Positions 1 to 8,534 of a stretch of 64,000 nucleotides of DNA are shown one piece after another. The position numbers and the translations under genes were made by a program. The stretch lies in contig JACKJP010000004.1 in NCBI GenBank assembly GCA_020637895.1, positions 248,001 to 312,000 on the forward strand. The letters run 5' to 3'. The first letter of the stretch is position 1. Every line of letters starts with the position of its first letter. Below the pieces are notes generated by a model. The model searched no databases. It saw only the letters and a program-made list of their open reading frames with translations, and was not told the DNA's origin. This DNA is from Rhodobiaceae bacterium (GTDB lineage: Bacteria > Pseudomonadota > Alphaproteobacteria > Rhizobiales > Tepidamorphaceae).

Positions 1-150
1 CCAGCTGGTCTGCATCCGCGGCAAGGTCGCCCGGTGCGGCTACTCGCTCAACAATACGAGCTGGCAATTCCTCGGGCGCTCCTGTCCGACAAGCTAGGAC
101 CGCGCGCTCCCAACGGGAAGACCATCGACTTCGTCGCGCCGGGCTGGTAA
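1..150 (+). CDS. 3' end of an unidentified gene, probably frame-disrupted
   Basis: The window opens inside a rightward gene whose product I cannot name. Reading from base 2, codons are strongly G/C at third positions and give a Cys-containing stretch (around CGYSLNNTSW) that hits a TAG at 95-97. From about base 83 the frame starting at base 1 has the same codon bias and ends in a natural-looking tail (NGKTIDFVAPGW) with TAA at 148-150. Joining the two needs one extra base near 80-88. So this is either a short gene ending at 97 or, more likely, one ending at 150 with a base lost. It lies 15 bp before the glycosyltransferase. Confidence 0.4.
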   Translation, partial: PAGLHPRQGRPVRLLAQQYELAIPRALLSDKLGPRAPNGKTIDFVAPGW

Positions 151-165
151 CCGGTTTTCCCGACC

Positions 166-1248
166 ATGCGCAACGAGACACCGCCAGCTCCGACACTTGA
201 GCCCGATGCGATCGAGGTGGTCGTTCCCAATTTCAACCGCCGTTTCTCGGGCGTGACGACCACCGTTCGCACGCTGCTGCCGGTCCAGAAGGATATGGTC
301 GGCATCGCGGCCGTCGGCGACCATCTTCCGCAAGGCGTGGCGACCATGTCCAAATGGCGGCTCTTCACGCTGCGCCGCGCGCCCGGAAAGCGCCCGTTCC
401 GCATCTTTCATGCACGCCGGAATGTCGAGATGGTCTGGGGCGTCGTGCTCCGCGATCTGTGCAGGCTGCCCTACCGACTGGTGTTCACCTCTGCTGCCCA
501 GCGGCATCATAAGCGTTTCACGCGCTGGCTGATCGCTCGCATGGACGCGGTCATCGCCACCAGCCCGCAGGCGGCGTCCTACCTGCGCCGGCCGGCCAAG
601 GTCATCATGCACGGTATCGACACCGGGCGTTTCGCCCCGTCCCGCGACAGGGCTGCGGCCTGGGCGGCAACCGGCCTTCCCGGCAAGCGCGGCATCGGCG
701 TGTTCGGCCGCGTCCGCCACCAGAAAGGCACCGACCTCTTCGTCGAGGCCATGCTTCGCCTGCTGCCCGATCGGCCAGACGTCACGGCCATCGTCATCGG
801 CCTGACGACGCCGCAGGAACAAGCATTTACCGACGCGTTGAAATCGCGGATCGCCGACGCCGGCCTGTCGGAGCGAATTCTCATCCTCGGCGAACAGCCG
901 GCAGAATCGCTTCCCGGCTGGTTTCGCGCAATTTCGGTCTACGTCGCACCGATGCGCTGGGAAGGCTTCGGCCTGACGCCGCTGGAAGCGATGGCGTCGC
1001 AAACGCCTGTCGTGGCGACACGTTGCGGCGCCGCGCCCGCTCTCGTCATCGACGGTCAGACGGGTGCGCTTGTCGATGTCGAGGATATCGACGCCATCAC
1101 CGATGCGATTGCCCGCCTGATCGACGACCCGGCGCTTTGCGAAAAGATGGGGATCGCGGGCCGCGAGCATGTCGAGAACTATTTTGCCGTCTCGCGGGAG
1201 GCACGCGAAATTCTCGATGTCTACGAGACTTTATGGAAGGCAGGCTGA
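166..1248 (+). CDS. lpcC: LpcC-like LPS core glycosyltransferase (GT4 family)
   Basis: 360-residue cytoplasmic GT-B glycosyltransferase of family 4. It probably transfers a sugar (mannose in the characterised rhizobial LpcC) from a nucleotide donor to the inner core of lipopolysaccharide. Visible signs are the second-domain phosphate-binding stretch GVFGRVRHQKG (about 178-188) and the E-x7-E donor-site motif EGFGLTPLE (266-274). The N-terminus starts straight in the acceptor domain (VVVPNFNRRFSGV, 18-30) with no signal peptide or membrane helix. The ATG at 166 is the only convenient start, although the upstream ribosome site is weak. The secreted-protein genes downstream run the same way. Family assignment is firm; the sugar and acceptor are inferred from rhizobial LpcC. 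Confidence 0.85.
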   Translation: MRNETPPAPTLEPDAIEVVVPNFNRRFSGVTTTVRTLLPVQKDMVGIAAVGDHLPQGVATMSKWRLFTLRRAPGKRPFRIFHARRNVEMVWGVVLRDLCRLPYRLVFTSAAQRHHKRFTRWLIARMDAVIATSPQAASYLRRPAKVIMHGIDTGRFAPSRDRAAAWAATGLPGKRGIGVFGRVRHQKGTDLFVEAMLRLLPDRPDVTAIVIGLTTPQEQAFTDALKSRIADAGLSERILILGEQPAESLPGWFRAISVYVAPMRWEGFGLTPLEAMASQTPVVATRCGAAPALVIDGQTGALVDVEDIDAITDAIARLIDDPALCEKMGIAGREHVENYFAVSREAREILDVYETLWKAG

Positions 1249-1318
1249 ACGCTTCCGACCCGCGATGAAATGGTCTAGGGTTCTGTCCATCACCATGCCG
1301 ATCGAGGGAATGAACGCA

Positions 1319-1753
1319 ATGCTTGCACGACTGCTGGTTCTCATACTGTTTCTCGTGCCCGCCGCGTCCGCCGAGGCCGGTTTCTTCTTCTACGGCTCAC
1401 CTTATCGGGATGGCCCCTGGCAGGGTCCGGCCTGCGACGCCCCGCAGGTGCTTTCGGCCATCGAGCGCCGCTTTGCTCGCGTCGAGACGACCTATTGGGA
1501 CGGCGCCCGCATCGTCGGCATCGACTACGTCCGGGAAGACGCGACGCGCGACTGGCAACCGACCGTCATCGCCCGGCGTTACTGCTCGGCGCGTGCGACA
1601 CTGTCCGACGGCAACGTTCATGAACTCGTCTACTGGCTGCGCAGCGACCAGGGCTTTGCCGGCGTCGGCTGGGGCGTGCAGTACTGCCTCGTCGGCCGCG
1701 ACCGCTTCATGACCTACGCGCCTGCCTGTGCCGTCCTGCGGCCGAAATACTAG
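1319..1753 (+). CDS. Small secreted Cys-containing protein of unknown function
   Basis: 144 residues with a clear Sec signal peptide (LARLLVLILFLVP core, probable cleavage after ASA at about residue 18). The mature part is small, aromatic-rich and holds four Cys (in PACDAP, RRYCSA, QYCLVG and PACAVL), which suggests two periplasmic disulfides. I chose the ATG at 1319 because GAGGGA lies nine bases upstream; the frame-matched ATGs at 1295 and 1310 are badly placed for that site. The RNase T2 gene follows after 6 bp, so the two are likely co-transcribed. I recognise no enzymatic motif. Confidence 0.7.
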   Translation: MLARLLVLILFLVPAASAEAGFFFYGSPYRDGPWQGPACDAPQVLSAIERRFARVETTYWDGARIVGIDYVREDATRDWQPTVIARRYCSARATLSDGNVHELVYWLRSDQGFAGVGWGVQYCLVGRDRFMTYAPACAVLRPKY

Positions 1754-1759
1754 GCACCA

Positions 1760-2422
1760 ATGGCAACGACCATCTGGCGCCGGCCAGCCATCGGCCTGTG
1801 GCTGCTTGCCCTGCTGCTGACCGCCCCGGCGGCCGCACGAAACATCAATGTTGCGGGCGATTTCGATTTCTACGTTCTGTCGCTTTCGTGGTCGCCATCC
1901 TATTGCGAAGCGGAAGGCTCGCGCGCCGATCGATCGCAGTGCTCGGCCGGCCGGCCATATGCCTTCGTCGTGCACGGCCTGTGGCCGCAATATGAGCGAG
2001 GCTTTCCAGAGTTTTGCCGCGCGCTGCCGAGCCGCGCGCCCGAGACGGTCGTGCGGGCGATGCTCGACGTGATGCCCAGTCCCAATCTGGTCAGGCACGA
2101 GTGGGAAAAGCACGGCGTCTGCTCCGGGATGACGCCGCAGGGCTATTTCGCCAAGCTGCGCGCGGCCCGCGACAGGATCGCGATTCCGCCCGCCTTTGTC
2201 GGACCGAGGGATTATCGGATGGTCGGGACAATGGATGTCGAACGCAGCTTCCAGGCTGCCAATCCGGGTCTTCAGGCGGATGCCGTCGCCGTTACCTGCG
2301 ATTCGAGACGCTTGCGCGAGGTGCGCATCTGCATGACCAAGGATCTGCGCTTCCGCCCTTGCCCGGAAATTGACCGCAGGGCCTGCCGCAATCCGCGCCT
2401 TGCTGTTCCGCCGGTGCGATAG
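1760..2422 (+). CDS. Secreted ribonuclease T2 family protein
   Basis: 220-residue RNase T2-type endoribonuclease, which cleaves RNA through 2',3'-cyclic phosphate intermediates. Both catalytic segments are intact: CAS I FVVHGLWPQ (69-77, catalytic His72) and CAS II HEWEKHGVC (113-121, with Glu and His118). The N-terminus has a hydrophobic segment (LWLLALLLTAPAAA) ending near residue 26, so it should act in the periplasm or outside the cell. Multiple Cys match the disulfide-bonded fold. It sits 6 bp after one secreted protein gene and its stop directly abuts the next ATG (TAGATG), which implies an operon. A nutrient-scavenging role for the enzyme is likely but inferred. Confidence 0.92.
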   Translation: MATTIWRRPAIGLWLLALLLTAPAAARNINVAGDFDFYVLSLSWSPSYCEAEGSRADRSQCSAGRPYAFVVHGLWPQYERGFPEFCRALPSRAPETVVRAMLDVMPSPNLVRHEWEKHGVCSGMTPQGYFAKLRAARDRIAIPPAFVGPRDYRMVGTMDVERSFQAANPGLQADAVAVTCDSRRLREVRICMTKDLRFRPCPEIDRRACRNPRLAVPPVR

Positions 2423-3469
2423 ATGCGCAGGCGGTTTGTGTCGTCGCTCGTCCTGCTTGCCGCGTTCGTCGCAGGCGGCAGCGCCCCGCTGCGGACAGGC
2501 GCGTGGTTTGTCGATTGTGACGCCGACCTGTATTGCGCCGCCGCGACGATCGCCGCCGAGAATGACGCAAAGATCGGCATAAGGATCGGGAGACAGGCCA
2601 CCGGGTCATGGCAGGTATCTTTCGTGCCCGGCAGTTTCGACCTCGACCCCGCGCAGACGCTTGCCCTTTCCATCGATGGCGGACCGAAGGTGAGCTTCCA
2701 TCCCGGCGAGGACTTCCTGGCCTATGGAACGGACCGGCCCGAATTCCATCTGACCGACGTGACGCTAGCCGAACGGATCCTTCGCGGCATGGAGAAAGGC
2801 CAGCGGATGGATCTGATGCTCGCCGCGAGCGATGGATCGAGCCATGTTTTCAGCGCGTCGCTGAAGGGCTTTGCCAGTGCCCTTTCCCATATTGAGGAAG
2901 CCCAGAAACGACCGGCCGGCGAAAGACAGGTCGCGGCGCCCCAAGGCCTGCCCGTGCACCCGTCCATGGCGGGCGCCACGCCGCTGGCCGATGGCGGCAA
3001 GGGCCCGCGCGGCATTCCTGCCCGCGTGTATGAGCAACATGTCCGCCAGAGCGCCTGCGAGGCTCTCGACAGCGCCGGCTTGAAGGATGCAGCCATTGTC
3101 GCGGGGCGCCTCGATGCACGCAGCCGCCTTTTCGGCATCCCGTGCACGAATAGCGGCGGCCGCGTGACCTACCGTCTCTATCGCATCGAAACCGGTGAGA
3201 TCGGCGGCGTGGAGACACTCTATTTCGCACTGTTTCTGCCCGACTTTGGCTGGGCGGGAACCGATCTGCTTGAAAATGTAAGTTTCGACGAGACAACGGG
3301 AACGCTGACCATGCGCGCAGGCCGCGATTCTGGCGGCGGATGCGCCAGCAAGGCGGTCCATCGCTGGCAGGGGTGGCGGTTCGCGCTTCAGGATTACCGC
3401 ATCGATACCGCCTGCAAGGGCGGACCCGCCGAAAGTTGGCGGCAGGTCTACAGGGAGGAAACCAAATGA
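2423..3469 (+). CDS. Exported DUF1176-like protein
   Basis: 348 residues with an N-terminal hydrophobic export signal (FVSSLVLLAAFVAGG). The layout resembles the DUF1176 family: an N-terminal beta-rich half beginning GAWFVDCDADLYC, a Pro-rich linker (around residues 160-200), then a C-terminal half with conserved Cys (QSACEAL, GIPCTNSGG, GGGCASKAVHRW) and a final DTACKGGPAESWRQV. Such proteins are periplasmic and of unknown function. The start ATG abuts the RNase T2 stop and its own TGA overlaps the ATG of the GST gene, so it is translationally tied to both. Family assignment is from remembered architecture and moderately sure. Confidence 0.7.
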   Translation: MRRRFVSSLVLLAAFVAGGSAPLRTGAWFVDCDADLYCAAATIAAENDAKIGIRIGRQATGSWQVSFVPGSFDLDPAQTLALSIDGGPKVSFHPGEDFLAYGTDRPEFHLTDVTLAERILRGMEKGQRMDLMLAASDGSSHVFSASLKGFASALSHIEEAQKRPAGERQVAAPQGLPVHPSMAGATPLADGGKGPRGIPARVYEQHVRQSACEALDSAGLKDAAIVAGRLDARSRLFGIPCTNSGGRVTYRLYRIETGEIGGVETLYFALFLPDFGWAGTDLLENVSFDETTGTLTMRAGRDSGGGCASKAVHRWQGWRFALQDYRIDTACKGGPAESWRQVYREETK

Positions 3470-4071
3470 TGATACTGCGTTCCAGTCCGGCATCGCCGTT
3501 CGGCCGCAAGGTGAAGATCGCCATGCACCACCTGGGGCTGGCCGATCAGATCACCGTCGAAAAGAGCGACACGACCGATCCGGCCGATTCCATCCGCAGC
3601 CAGAACCCGCTCGGAAAGATACCCGCGCTCATCCTTACCGACGGAACGGTGATCTACGATTCGCCGGTCATCCTTGAGTTTCTCGACGCACTGGCGGGCG
3701 GCGGCGGGATATTGCCGCGCGATGGCGCAGACCGCTGGCGCGTCCTGACGTTACATGCGCTGGGCGACGGAATCATGGATGCGGCGCTGCTCCAGGTCTA
3801 CGAGAAGCGGTTTCGCGACGAGGCGACGCACAATGAGCGCTGGCTCGACCTGCAGGCAGGAAAGATAACGCGCGGCCTGACTGTACTGAATGCAGGACCG
3901 CCCGAAGTCGCGGTCAATATGGGCACCATCGCCATTGCCTGCGCGCTCGGCTATCTCGACCTGCGTTTCGAGGGTGCGTGGCGCAAGCAGTACCCGGCGC
4001 TGGAGGCATGGCTGACCGGCTTTGCCGCAGCCGTCCCTTCATTCGAGAAGACCGCTCCGCCCCAATCCTGA
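3466..4071 (+). CDS. Glutathione S-transferase family protein
   Basis: 201-residue cytosolic GST. The thioredoxin-like N-terminal domain shows SSPASPFGRKVKIA (residues 6-19, the GSH-site serine region), cis-Pro loop NPLGKIPALI (about 45-54) and DSPVILEFL, followed by an all-helical C-terminal domain. The family conjugates glutathione to electrophiles or serves as peroxidase/isomerase; the substrate cannot be told from sequence. The ATG at 3466 overlaps the preceding stop as ATGA and has AGGGAGGA about seven bases upstream, so a longer upstream reading is not needed. It closes the four-gene run of exported proteins, an odd place for a cytosolic enzyme. Confidence 0.88.
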   Translation: MMILRSSPASPFGRKVKIAMHHLGLADQITVEKSDTTDPADSIRSQNPLGKIPALILTDGTVIYDSPVILEFLDALAGGGGILPRDGADRWRVLTLHALGDGIMDAALLQVYEKRFRDEATHNERWLDLQAGKITRGLTVLNAGPPEVAVNMGTIAIACALGYLDLRFEGAWRKQYPALEAWLTGFAAAVPSFEKTAPPQS

Positions 4072-4096
4072 GCGGAGCGGCAATTCGCGACCTCGT

Positions 4097-4543
4097 TCAG
4101 GACAGCGGCGGAATTCGCAGCTTCTGTCCCGGATAAATCTTGTCGGGATGTTTCAGCATCGGCTTGTTGGCTTCGAAGATGACCGTGTATTTCGGCCCCT
4201 TGCCCTTGCCGTACTGGGTCTCGGCGATCTTCCAGAGCGTATCGCCCTTGGCGACGGTATAGAAAGACGCGTCCGGCTCCTTCGTCTCGACCTTGATATC
4301 TTCCTCAACCTTGCCGATGCCGAGCACGTTGCCGGCGGCCAGGATGAGCTTTTCGCGTATCGACGTTGAGGCGGCGGTGCCGCTGATCTTGACGGTGTCG
4401 CCTTCAACCTTCACATCGAGATCCTTGGCGTCCAGCCCATGGCTCTCGACTTCCTTCTTGAGCGCCTCGGCGCTTGGGGATTCGTCGGATGATGTAATGC
4501 CGAGCTTTTCGCCGACATCCTTGATGAAATCGAAAATTCCCAT
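4097..4543 (-). CDS. kbp: Kbp-like BON-LysM potassium-binding protein
   Basis: 148 residues, matching the length and architecture of E. coli Kbp (YgaU), a cytoplasmic K+-binding protein. It begins MGIFDFIKDVGEKLG, has a BON domain (about 25-88, with VEGDTVKISG) and a C-terminal LysM domain (about 94-145, with GDTLWKIAETQYG and IFEANKPML) ending in the typical PGQKLRIPP. The ATG at 4543 is preferred over the upstream in-frame ATG at 4552 because AGGGAG then sits at normal spacing. No signal peptide is present, which fits a cytoplasmic rather than cell-wall LysM protein. It is convergent with the GST gene. Confidence 0.9.
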   Translation of the reverse strand: MGIFDFIKDVGEKLGITSSDESPSAEALKKEVESHGLDAKDLDVKVEGDTVKISGTAASTSIREKLILAAGNVLGIGKVEEDIKVETKEPDASFYTVAKGDTLWKIAETQYGKGKGPKYTVIFEANKPMLKHPDKIYPGQKLRIPPLS

Positions 4544-4626
4544 AGTCCACATCTCCCTGGCTTGGTCCTTGGACCATGGATATTAGAGCCATTCACGAAT
4601 GCTGGAAGCACTTTATGCGCAAAAGA

Positions 4627-4655
4627 AAACGGGCCGGCTGAGGGCCGGCCCGTTT
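4627..4655 (-). terminator. Rho-independent terminator of the outer-membrane protein gene
   Basis: Perfect 12-bp inverted repeat (4627-4638 with 4644-4655, GC-rich core GGGCCGGC) around a 5-base loop. Read on the minus strand it is followed by a run of T with one C. It lies 25 bp beyond the stop of the leftward omp gene. Confidence 0.88.
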
Positions 4656-4680
4656 CCGCATAATTTGGTGGTCAGTGGCT

Positions 4681-5346
4681 TCAGAAGCCGCCGAACTTCC
4701 AGTTGACGCCGACACGGGCGATAGACTGGTTCAGATCGACATTGGCCGGGGTGACGCCAAGGAACATGTTTTCGTCCGAGAAGTCGGTGTAGAGATATTC
4801 CGCGCGGACAGTGAAACGATCCGTAACGGCGTACTCGTAACCGGCGCCAAGGACCCAACCGGTAAGTGTGGCCGAATTGGCGCCCGAACCTGCCAGACGC
4901 ACGTCGACGTCGGAGAACGCGACACCGCCGGTGGCGTAGAGCAGCGAACGGTCGAACGCGACGCCGAGACGGGCGCGGATCGTTGCCAGCCAGTTCTGGT
5001 CGACGCTGTAGCCGAGCGCGCCGGCATTGGCGTCGGAGAAGTTGAAGTCGCCTTCAACACCGTAGACCAGATTGCCGGACTGGAAATTGACGCCGCCCTG
5101 GATACCGCCGACGAATCCGTCGGGATCGACCGTGATCGGCACGCCACCGACTACGGAATCGGCGTTGCCCCAGCCATACCCGGCATTGAGACCGACATAC
5201 GGACCCGACCACAGATAGGCCGCCTGGGTCGGCGCCTGCTGGTAGACCGGGTTGTTGGCTTGCGGCTGCGGCATGTCCGCAGCCATTGCCGGTACGGCGA
5301 GAAGCGCGGCGCCGGCGGCGATGAGACTCTTGCGGCCGAGGGTCAT
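4681..5346 (-). CDS. Outer-membrane beta-barrel protein (RopB/Omp25-like)
   Basis: 221 residues. A signal peptide (KSLIAAGAALLAVPAMA, cleavage before ADMPQ at about 22) is followed by a small eight-stranded porin-like barrel: repeated amphipathic strands with many Gly and aromatics (GPYVGLNAGYGWG, LVYGVEGDFNFSD, FTVRAEYLYTDF). It ends in a C-terminal Phe (NWKFGGF), the hallmark recognised by the BAM machinery. It belongs to the group including Rhizobium RopB and Brucella Omp25/Omp31, abundant surface proteins. AAGGAG lies just upstream of the ATG, and a strong terminator follows, so it is monocistronic. Confidence 0.9.
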   Translation of the reverse strand: MTLGRKSLIAAGAALLAVPAMAADMPQPQANNPVYQQAPTQAAYLWSGPYVGLNAGYGWGNADSVVGGVPITVDPDGFVGGIQGGVNFQSGNLVYGVEGDFNFSDANAGALGYSVDQNWLATIRARLGVAFDRSLLYATGGVAFSDVDVRLAGSGANSATLTGWVLGAGYEYAVTDRFTVRAEYLYTDFSDENMFLGVTPANVDLNQSIARVGVNWKFGGF

Positions 5347-5606
5347 TGGGAACTCCTTTTTTAAACAGCTTCAACGCCTGCCGCCCCCCGCACGGGAGAC
5401 TCATGAAGACCGGCGTTTGATGCGAGCGAATAGACAACGCGATTGTGTCCCCAAGCGTTCCCCAACATGGCGAAAACATGCCTAGAATAGGGCGGTTGCG
5501 ACTGTCGCATTCATGCAACACCGGATCGCCATCGCAGACTTGCCCTTTGCCCTCGGCACGAGGCGCCCTATATGGCTTCAAACCCGGATTTTCCTGCAGG
5601 ACGTTC

Positions 5607-6542
5607 ATGAGCTATCTCCTCCTCGCCCTCGGCTTTGTCCTGCTTGTGGGTGCTGGGGACTTGCTCGTCAGGGGCGCCGCGGCCCTTGCGGAACGGCTGT
5701 GCATTCCCCCGGTCATCATCGGGCTGACGGTGGTTGCCTTCGGAACGTCGGCGCCGGAGCTTTTCGTCAGCGTTGGCGCCGTTGTCGACGGTGCGCCAGC
5801 GATTGCCGTCGGCAATGCGGTCGGTTCCAACATCGCCAATATTCTGCTTGTGCTGGGCCTTCCGGCGATGATTCAGGCAATCGATACACATGAGCGGGGG
5901 ATCGCCCTCAACACCGCCTTCATGATCGCCGTTTCGGTCATTTTCGTCGCCCTTTGCTGGCTGGGGCCGCTTTCCTACCCGCATGGCGCGGTACTGATCG
6001 CACTTCTTGGTTTTTTCATCTGGTATTCGGTCCGAAACGCGCGAAGGGCACGACGCGACGCCGTTGCCGACGACGTCGGGACGCGGCCGAAAAGCGCCTG
6101 GCTGATCGCCGGGTTCATCGCCGCCGGCCTTATTGGCCTGCCGATCGCCGCTGAAATCACGGTCGAGGGCGCACGGCAGATCGCGCAGTCCTGGGGCGTA
6201 TCGGAAGCCGCCATCGGCCTGACTGTCGTTGCCGTCGGCACCTCGCTACCCGAGATCGCCGCCTCTCTGATGGCCGCGATCCGACGCGAACATGCGCTCG
6301 CCGTCGGCAATGTGATCGGTTCGAATATATTCAACCTTGCCGGCGTCATGGGCCTGACCGCACTCATTCTCCCCGTTCCGATCGCGCCGGGCATGCTGAA
6401 TTTCGATCTCTGGATCATGATCGCTGCGGCCCTTCTCCTGCTGCCGTTCGTGCTCGGCGAACACCGCATAGGCCGTTTCGCGGGTATCGCCTTTATAGCC
6501 ATGTACGCGGCCTACACCGCTTTCGTATTCAGCTATTCCTGA
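5607..6542 (+). CDS. Calcium/sodium antiporter of the CaCA family (YrbG-like)
   Basis: 311-residue inner-membrane exchanger with about ten hydrophobic helices. It shows the two inverted alpha-repeat signatures of the cation/Ca2+ exchanger superfamily: VVAFGTSAPELFVSVGA with GNAVGSNIANILLVLG in the first half, and VVAVGTSLPEIAASLMAA with GNVIGSNIFNLAG in the second. The Glu in each repeat (PEL, PEI) is the ion-binding residue. The halves are separated by a basic cytosolic loop (RNARRARRDA). I start at ATG 5607, because residues upstream of it lack the membrane topology. Ion specificity (Ca2+/Na+ or Ca2+/H+) is inferred from the family. Confidence 0.9.
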   Translation: MSYLLLALGFVLLVGAGDLLVRGAAALAERLCIPPVIIGLTVVAFGTSAPELFVSVGAVVDGAPAIAVGNAVGSNIANILLVLGLPAMIQAIDTHERGIALNTAFMIAVSVIFVALCWLGPLSYPHGAVLIALLGFFIWYSVRNARRARRDAVADDVGTRPKSAWLIAGFIAAGLIGLPIAAEITVEGARQIAQSWGVSEAAIGLTVVAVGTSLPEIAASLMAAIRREHALAVGNVIGSNIFNLAGVMGLTALILPVPIAPGMLNFDLWIMIAAALLLLPFVLGEHRIGRFAGIAFIAMYAAYTAFVFSYS

Positions 6543-6594
6543 GAGCCGGGAGCCCTTGCCGCAACATGTGGCGGGTCGCATATTCGCAAGTCTG

Positions 6595-8469
6595 ATGAAC
6601 GATTCCAGCAACGCGTCCACAACGCCGTCCGCCCTGCGGGGCGCAGCGCTCATCGCCGCCGAGGTCAAGCGCCTGCCGGCCGCGCCGGGCGTCTATCGCA
6701 TGCTGGACGATGCCGGCGAGCCGCTCTATGTCGGCAAGGCAAGGTCGCTCAAGGCGCGTGTTTCCAACTATACGCGCCCTGCCGCGCTGCCCCTTCGCAT
6801 CCAGCGCATGATCGCCGAGACCGTCGCTATGGAATTCGTGTCGACGGGCACGGAGACTGAGGCGCTTCTGCTCGAAGCGAACATGATCAAGCGGCTGCGG
6901 CCGCGCTACAACGTGCTGATGCGGGACGACAAGTCGTTCCCCTATATCCTGATTTCGCGCGACCACCCCGCGCCGCGCATCATGAAACACCGCGGCGCGC
7001 GCAACCGGCAGGGCGACTATTTCGGACCCTTCGCTTCGGCCGGCGCGGTCGATCGCACGTTGAACGCGCTTGAACGCGCCTTTCTGCTGCGTTCCTGCGC
7101 CGATTCCGTATATGAAAGCCGCACCCGCCCCTGCCTGCTCTTTCAGATCAAACGCTGCTCGGCGCCCTGCACGGGCGAAATCAGCCAGGCCGATTACGCG
7201 GAACTGGTGGATGAGGCCGTCGCATTCCTGTCCGGCAAGAGTTCTGCCGTTCGCGAGGAACTGGCGCGGCAGATGGAGGACGCATCGGCCGCGCTCGATT
7301 TCGAACGCGCCGCGATCTACCGTGACCGCCTTCAGGCACTCGGCCACGTTCAGGCTCATCAGGGGATCAATCCGCGCGGCGTCGCTGAAGCCGACCTGTT
7401 CGCCTGCCATCAGGATGGCGGCCAGACCTGCATCCAGGTCTTCTTTTTCCGAACGGGCCAGAACTGGGGCAACCGCGCCTATTTCCCGAAAGCCGACAAG
7501 ACCCTGGAAGCGGCAGAGGTGCTGGAAAGTTTCGTCACCCAGTTCTATGACGACAAGCCGCCGCCGAAGGAAATCTATCTCAGCCATGAACCCGAGGATG
7601 CGGGCCTGATCGGCGAAGCGCTCGGCGCGCGCGCCGGATACAAGGTTCGCGTACTGGTCCCGCAGCGGGGCGAAAAGCGCGCGCTGGTCGATGATGCGCT
7701 GGCCAATGCCCGTGAAGCGCTTGCCCGGCGTCTGGCAGAAACGGGTTCACAGGCCGTATTGCTCGATGGCGTCGCCTCCGCATTCGATCTGGATGAACCG
7801 CCGCAGCGCATCGAGGTCTATGACAACAGCCATATAATGGGTTCAAATCCGGTCGGCGGCATGATCGTCGCCGGGCCGGAAGGGTTCGAGAAGGCGCAAT
7901 ATCGCAAGTTCAATATCAAGAGCGAGGATCTGACGCCGGGCGACGACTATGCGATGATGCGCGAGGTTCTGACCCGTCGCTTCACGCGCCTTCTGCGGGA
8001 ACGCGAAACGGGCGCACCGTCCCCGGATCTGGTTCTGATCGACGGCGGCGCGGGACAGCTCTCCGCGGCGCTTGAGGTGATGGACGAGCTCGGCCTGAAC
8101 GATATTCCGCTTGTCTCCATCGCCAAGGGCGAAGAGCGCGAGGCTGGCCGCGAGAAATTCTTCCGCCGCGGCGCCGCACCCGCCATGCTGCCACCGCGCG
8201 ATCCTGTTCTGTACTTCCTCCAGCGGCTGCGCGATGAGGCCCACCGCTTCGCGATCGGCTCACACCGGGCGCGGCGCGCCCGCCAGATCCAGTCGAATCC
8301 GCTGGACGAAATCGCTGGCATTGGCCCTGCCCGCAAGCGCGCGCTGCTTCTCCACTTCGGATCAGCCAAGGCCGTCAGCCGCGCAGGCATTACCGATCTT
8401 GAAGCCGCGCCCGGCGTCAGCGCCCGGATGGCCCGGCAGATCTACGACCACTTTCACGAGAAACGCTGA
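6595..8469 (+). CDS. uvrC: UvrABC excinuclease subunit C
   Basis: 624 residues, the usual length for UvrC, which makes both incisions around DNA lesions during nucleotide excision repair after UvrB loading. Domains in order: GIY-YIG nuclease (PGVYRMLDDAGEPLYVGKA, about 31-49), the four-Cys region (CPC..CSAPCTGEIS, about 180-200), UVR/UvrB-contact motif (about 215-255), the RNase H-like C-terminal nuclease (IEVYDNSHIMGSNPVGGMIVA; VLIDGGAGQL), and terminal helix-hairpin-helix repeats (IAGIGPARKRALL; LEAAPGVSARMARQIY). I use ATG 6595 rather than the TTG 39 bases upstream. pgsA follows closely, as in other Rhizobiales. Confidence 0.96.
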   Translation: MNDSSNASTTPSALRGAALIAAEVKRLPAAPGVYRMLDDAGEPLYVGKARSLKARVSNYTRPAALPLRIQRMIAETVAMEFVSTGTETEALLLEANMIKRLRPRYNVLMRDDKSFPYILISRDHPAPRIMKHRGARNRQGDYFGPFASAGAVDRTLNALERAFLLRSCADSVYESRTRPCLLFQIKRCSAPCTGEISQADYAELVDEAVAFLSGKSSAVREELARQMEDASAALDFERAAIYRDRLQALGHVQAHQGINPRGVAEADLFACHQDGGQTCIQVFFFRTGQNWGNRAYFPKADKTLEAAEVLESFVTQFYDDKPPPKEIYLSHEPEDAGLIGEALGARAGYKVRVLVPQRGEKRALVDDALANAREALARRLAETGSQAVLLDGVASAFDLDEPPQRIEVYDNSHIMGSNPVGGMIVAGPEGFEKAQYRKFNIKSEDLTPGDDYAMMREVLTRRFTRLLRERETGAPSPDLVLIDGGAGQLSAALEVMDELGLNDIPLVSIAKGEEREAGREKFFRRGAAPAMLPPRDPVLYFLQRLRDEAHRFAIGSHRARRARQIQSNPLDEIAGIGPARKRALLLHFGSAKAVSRAGITDLEAAPGVSARMARQIYDHFHEKR

Positions 8470-8534
8470 ACCATCGTGGCCAGGCGCGAGGCGTTGCAGG
8501 CAAGTGGATTGACCGCATCGCGACTGCATGCTCA

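Noticed and set aside
94..1170. A 358-codon minus-strand frame opposite lpcC
   Set aside because: Shadow of the glycosyltransferase; no motif, and the codon bias favours the plus strand.
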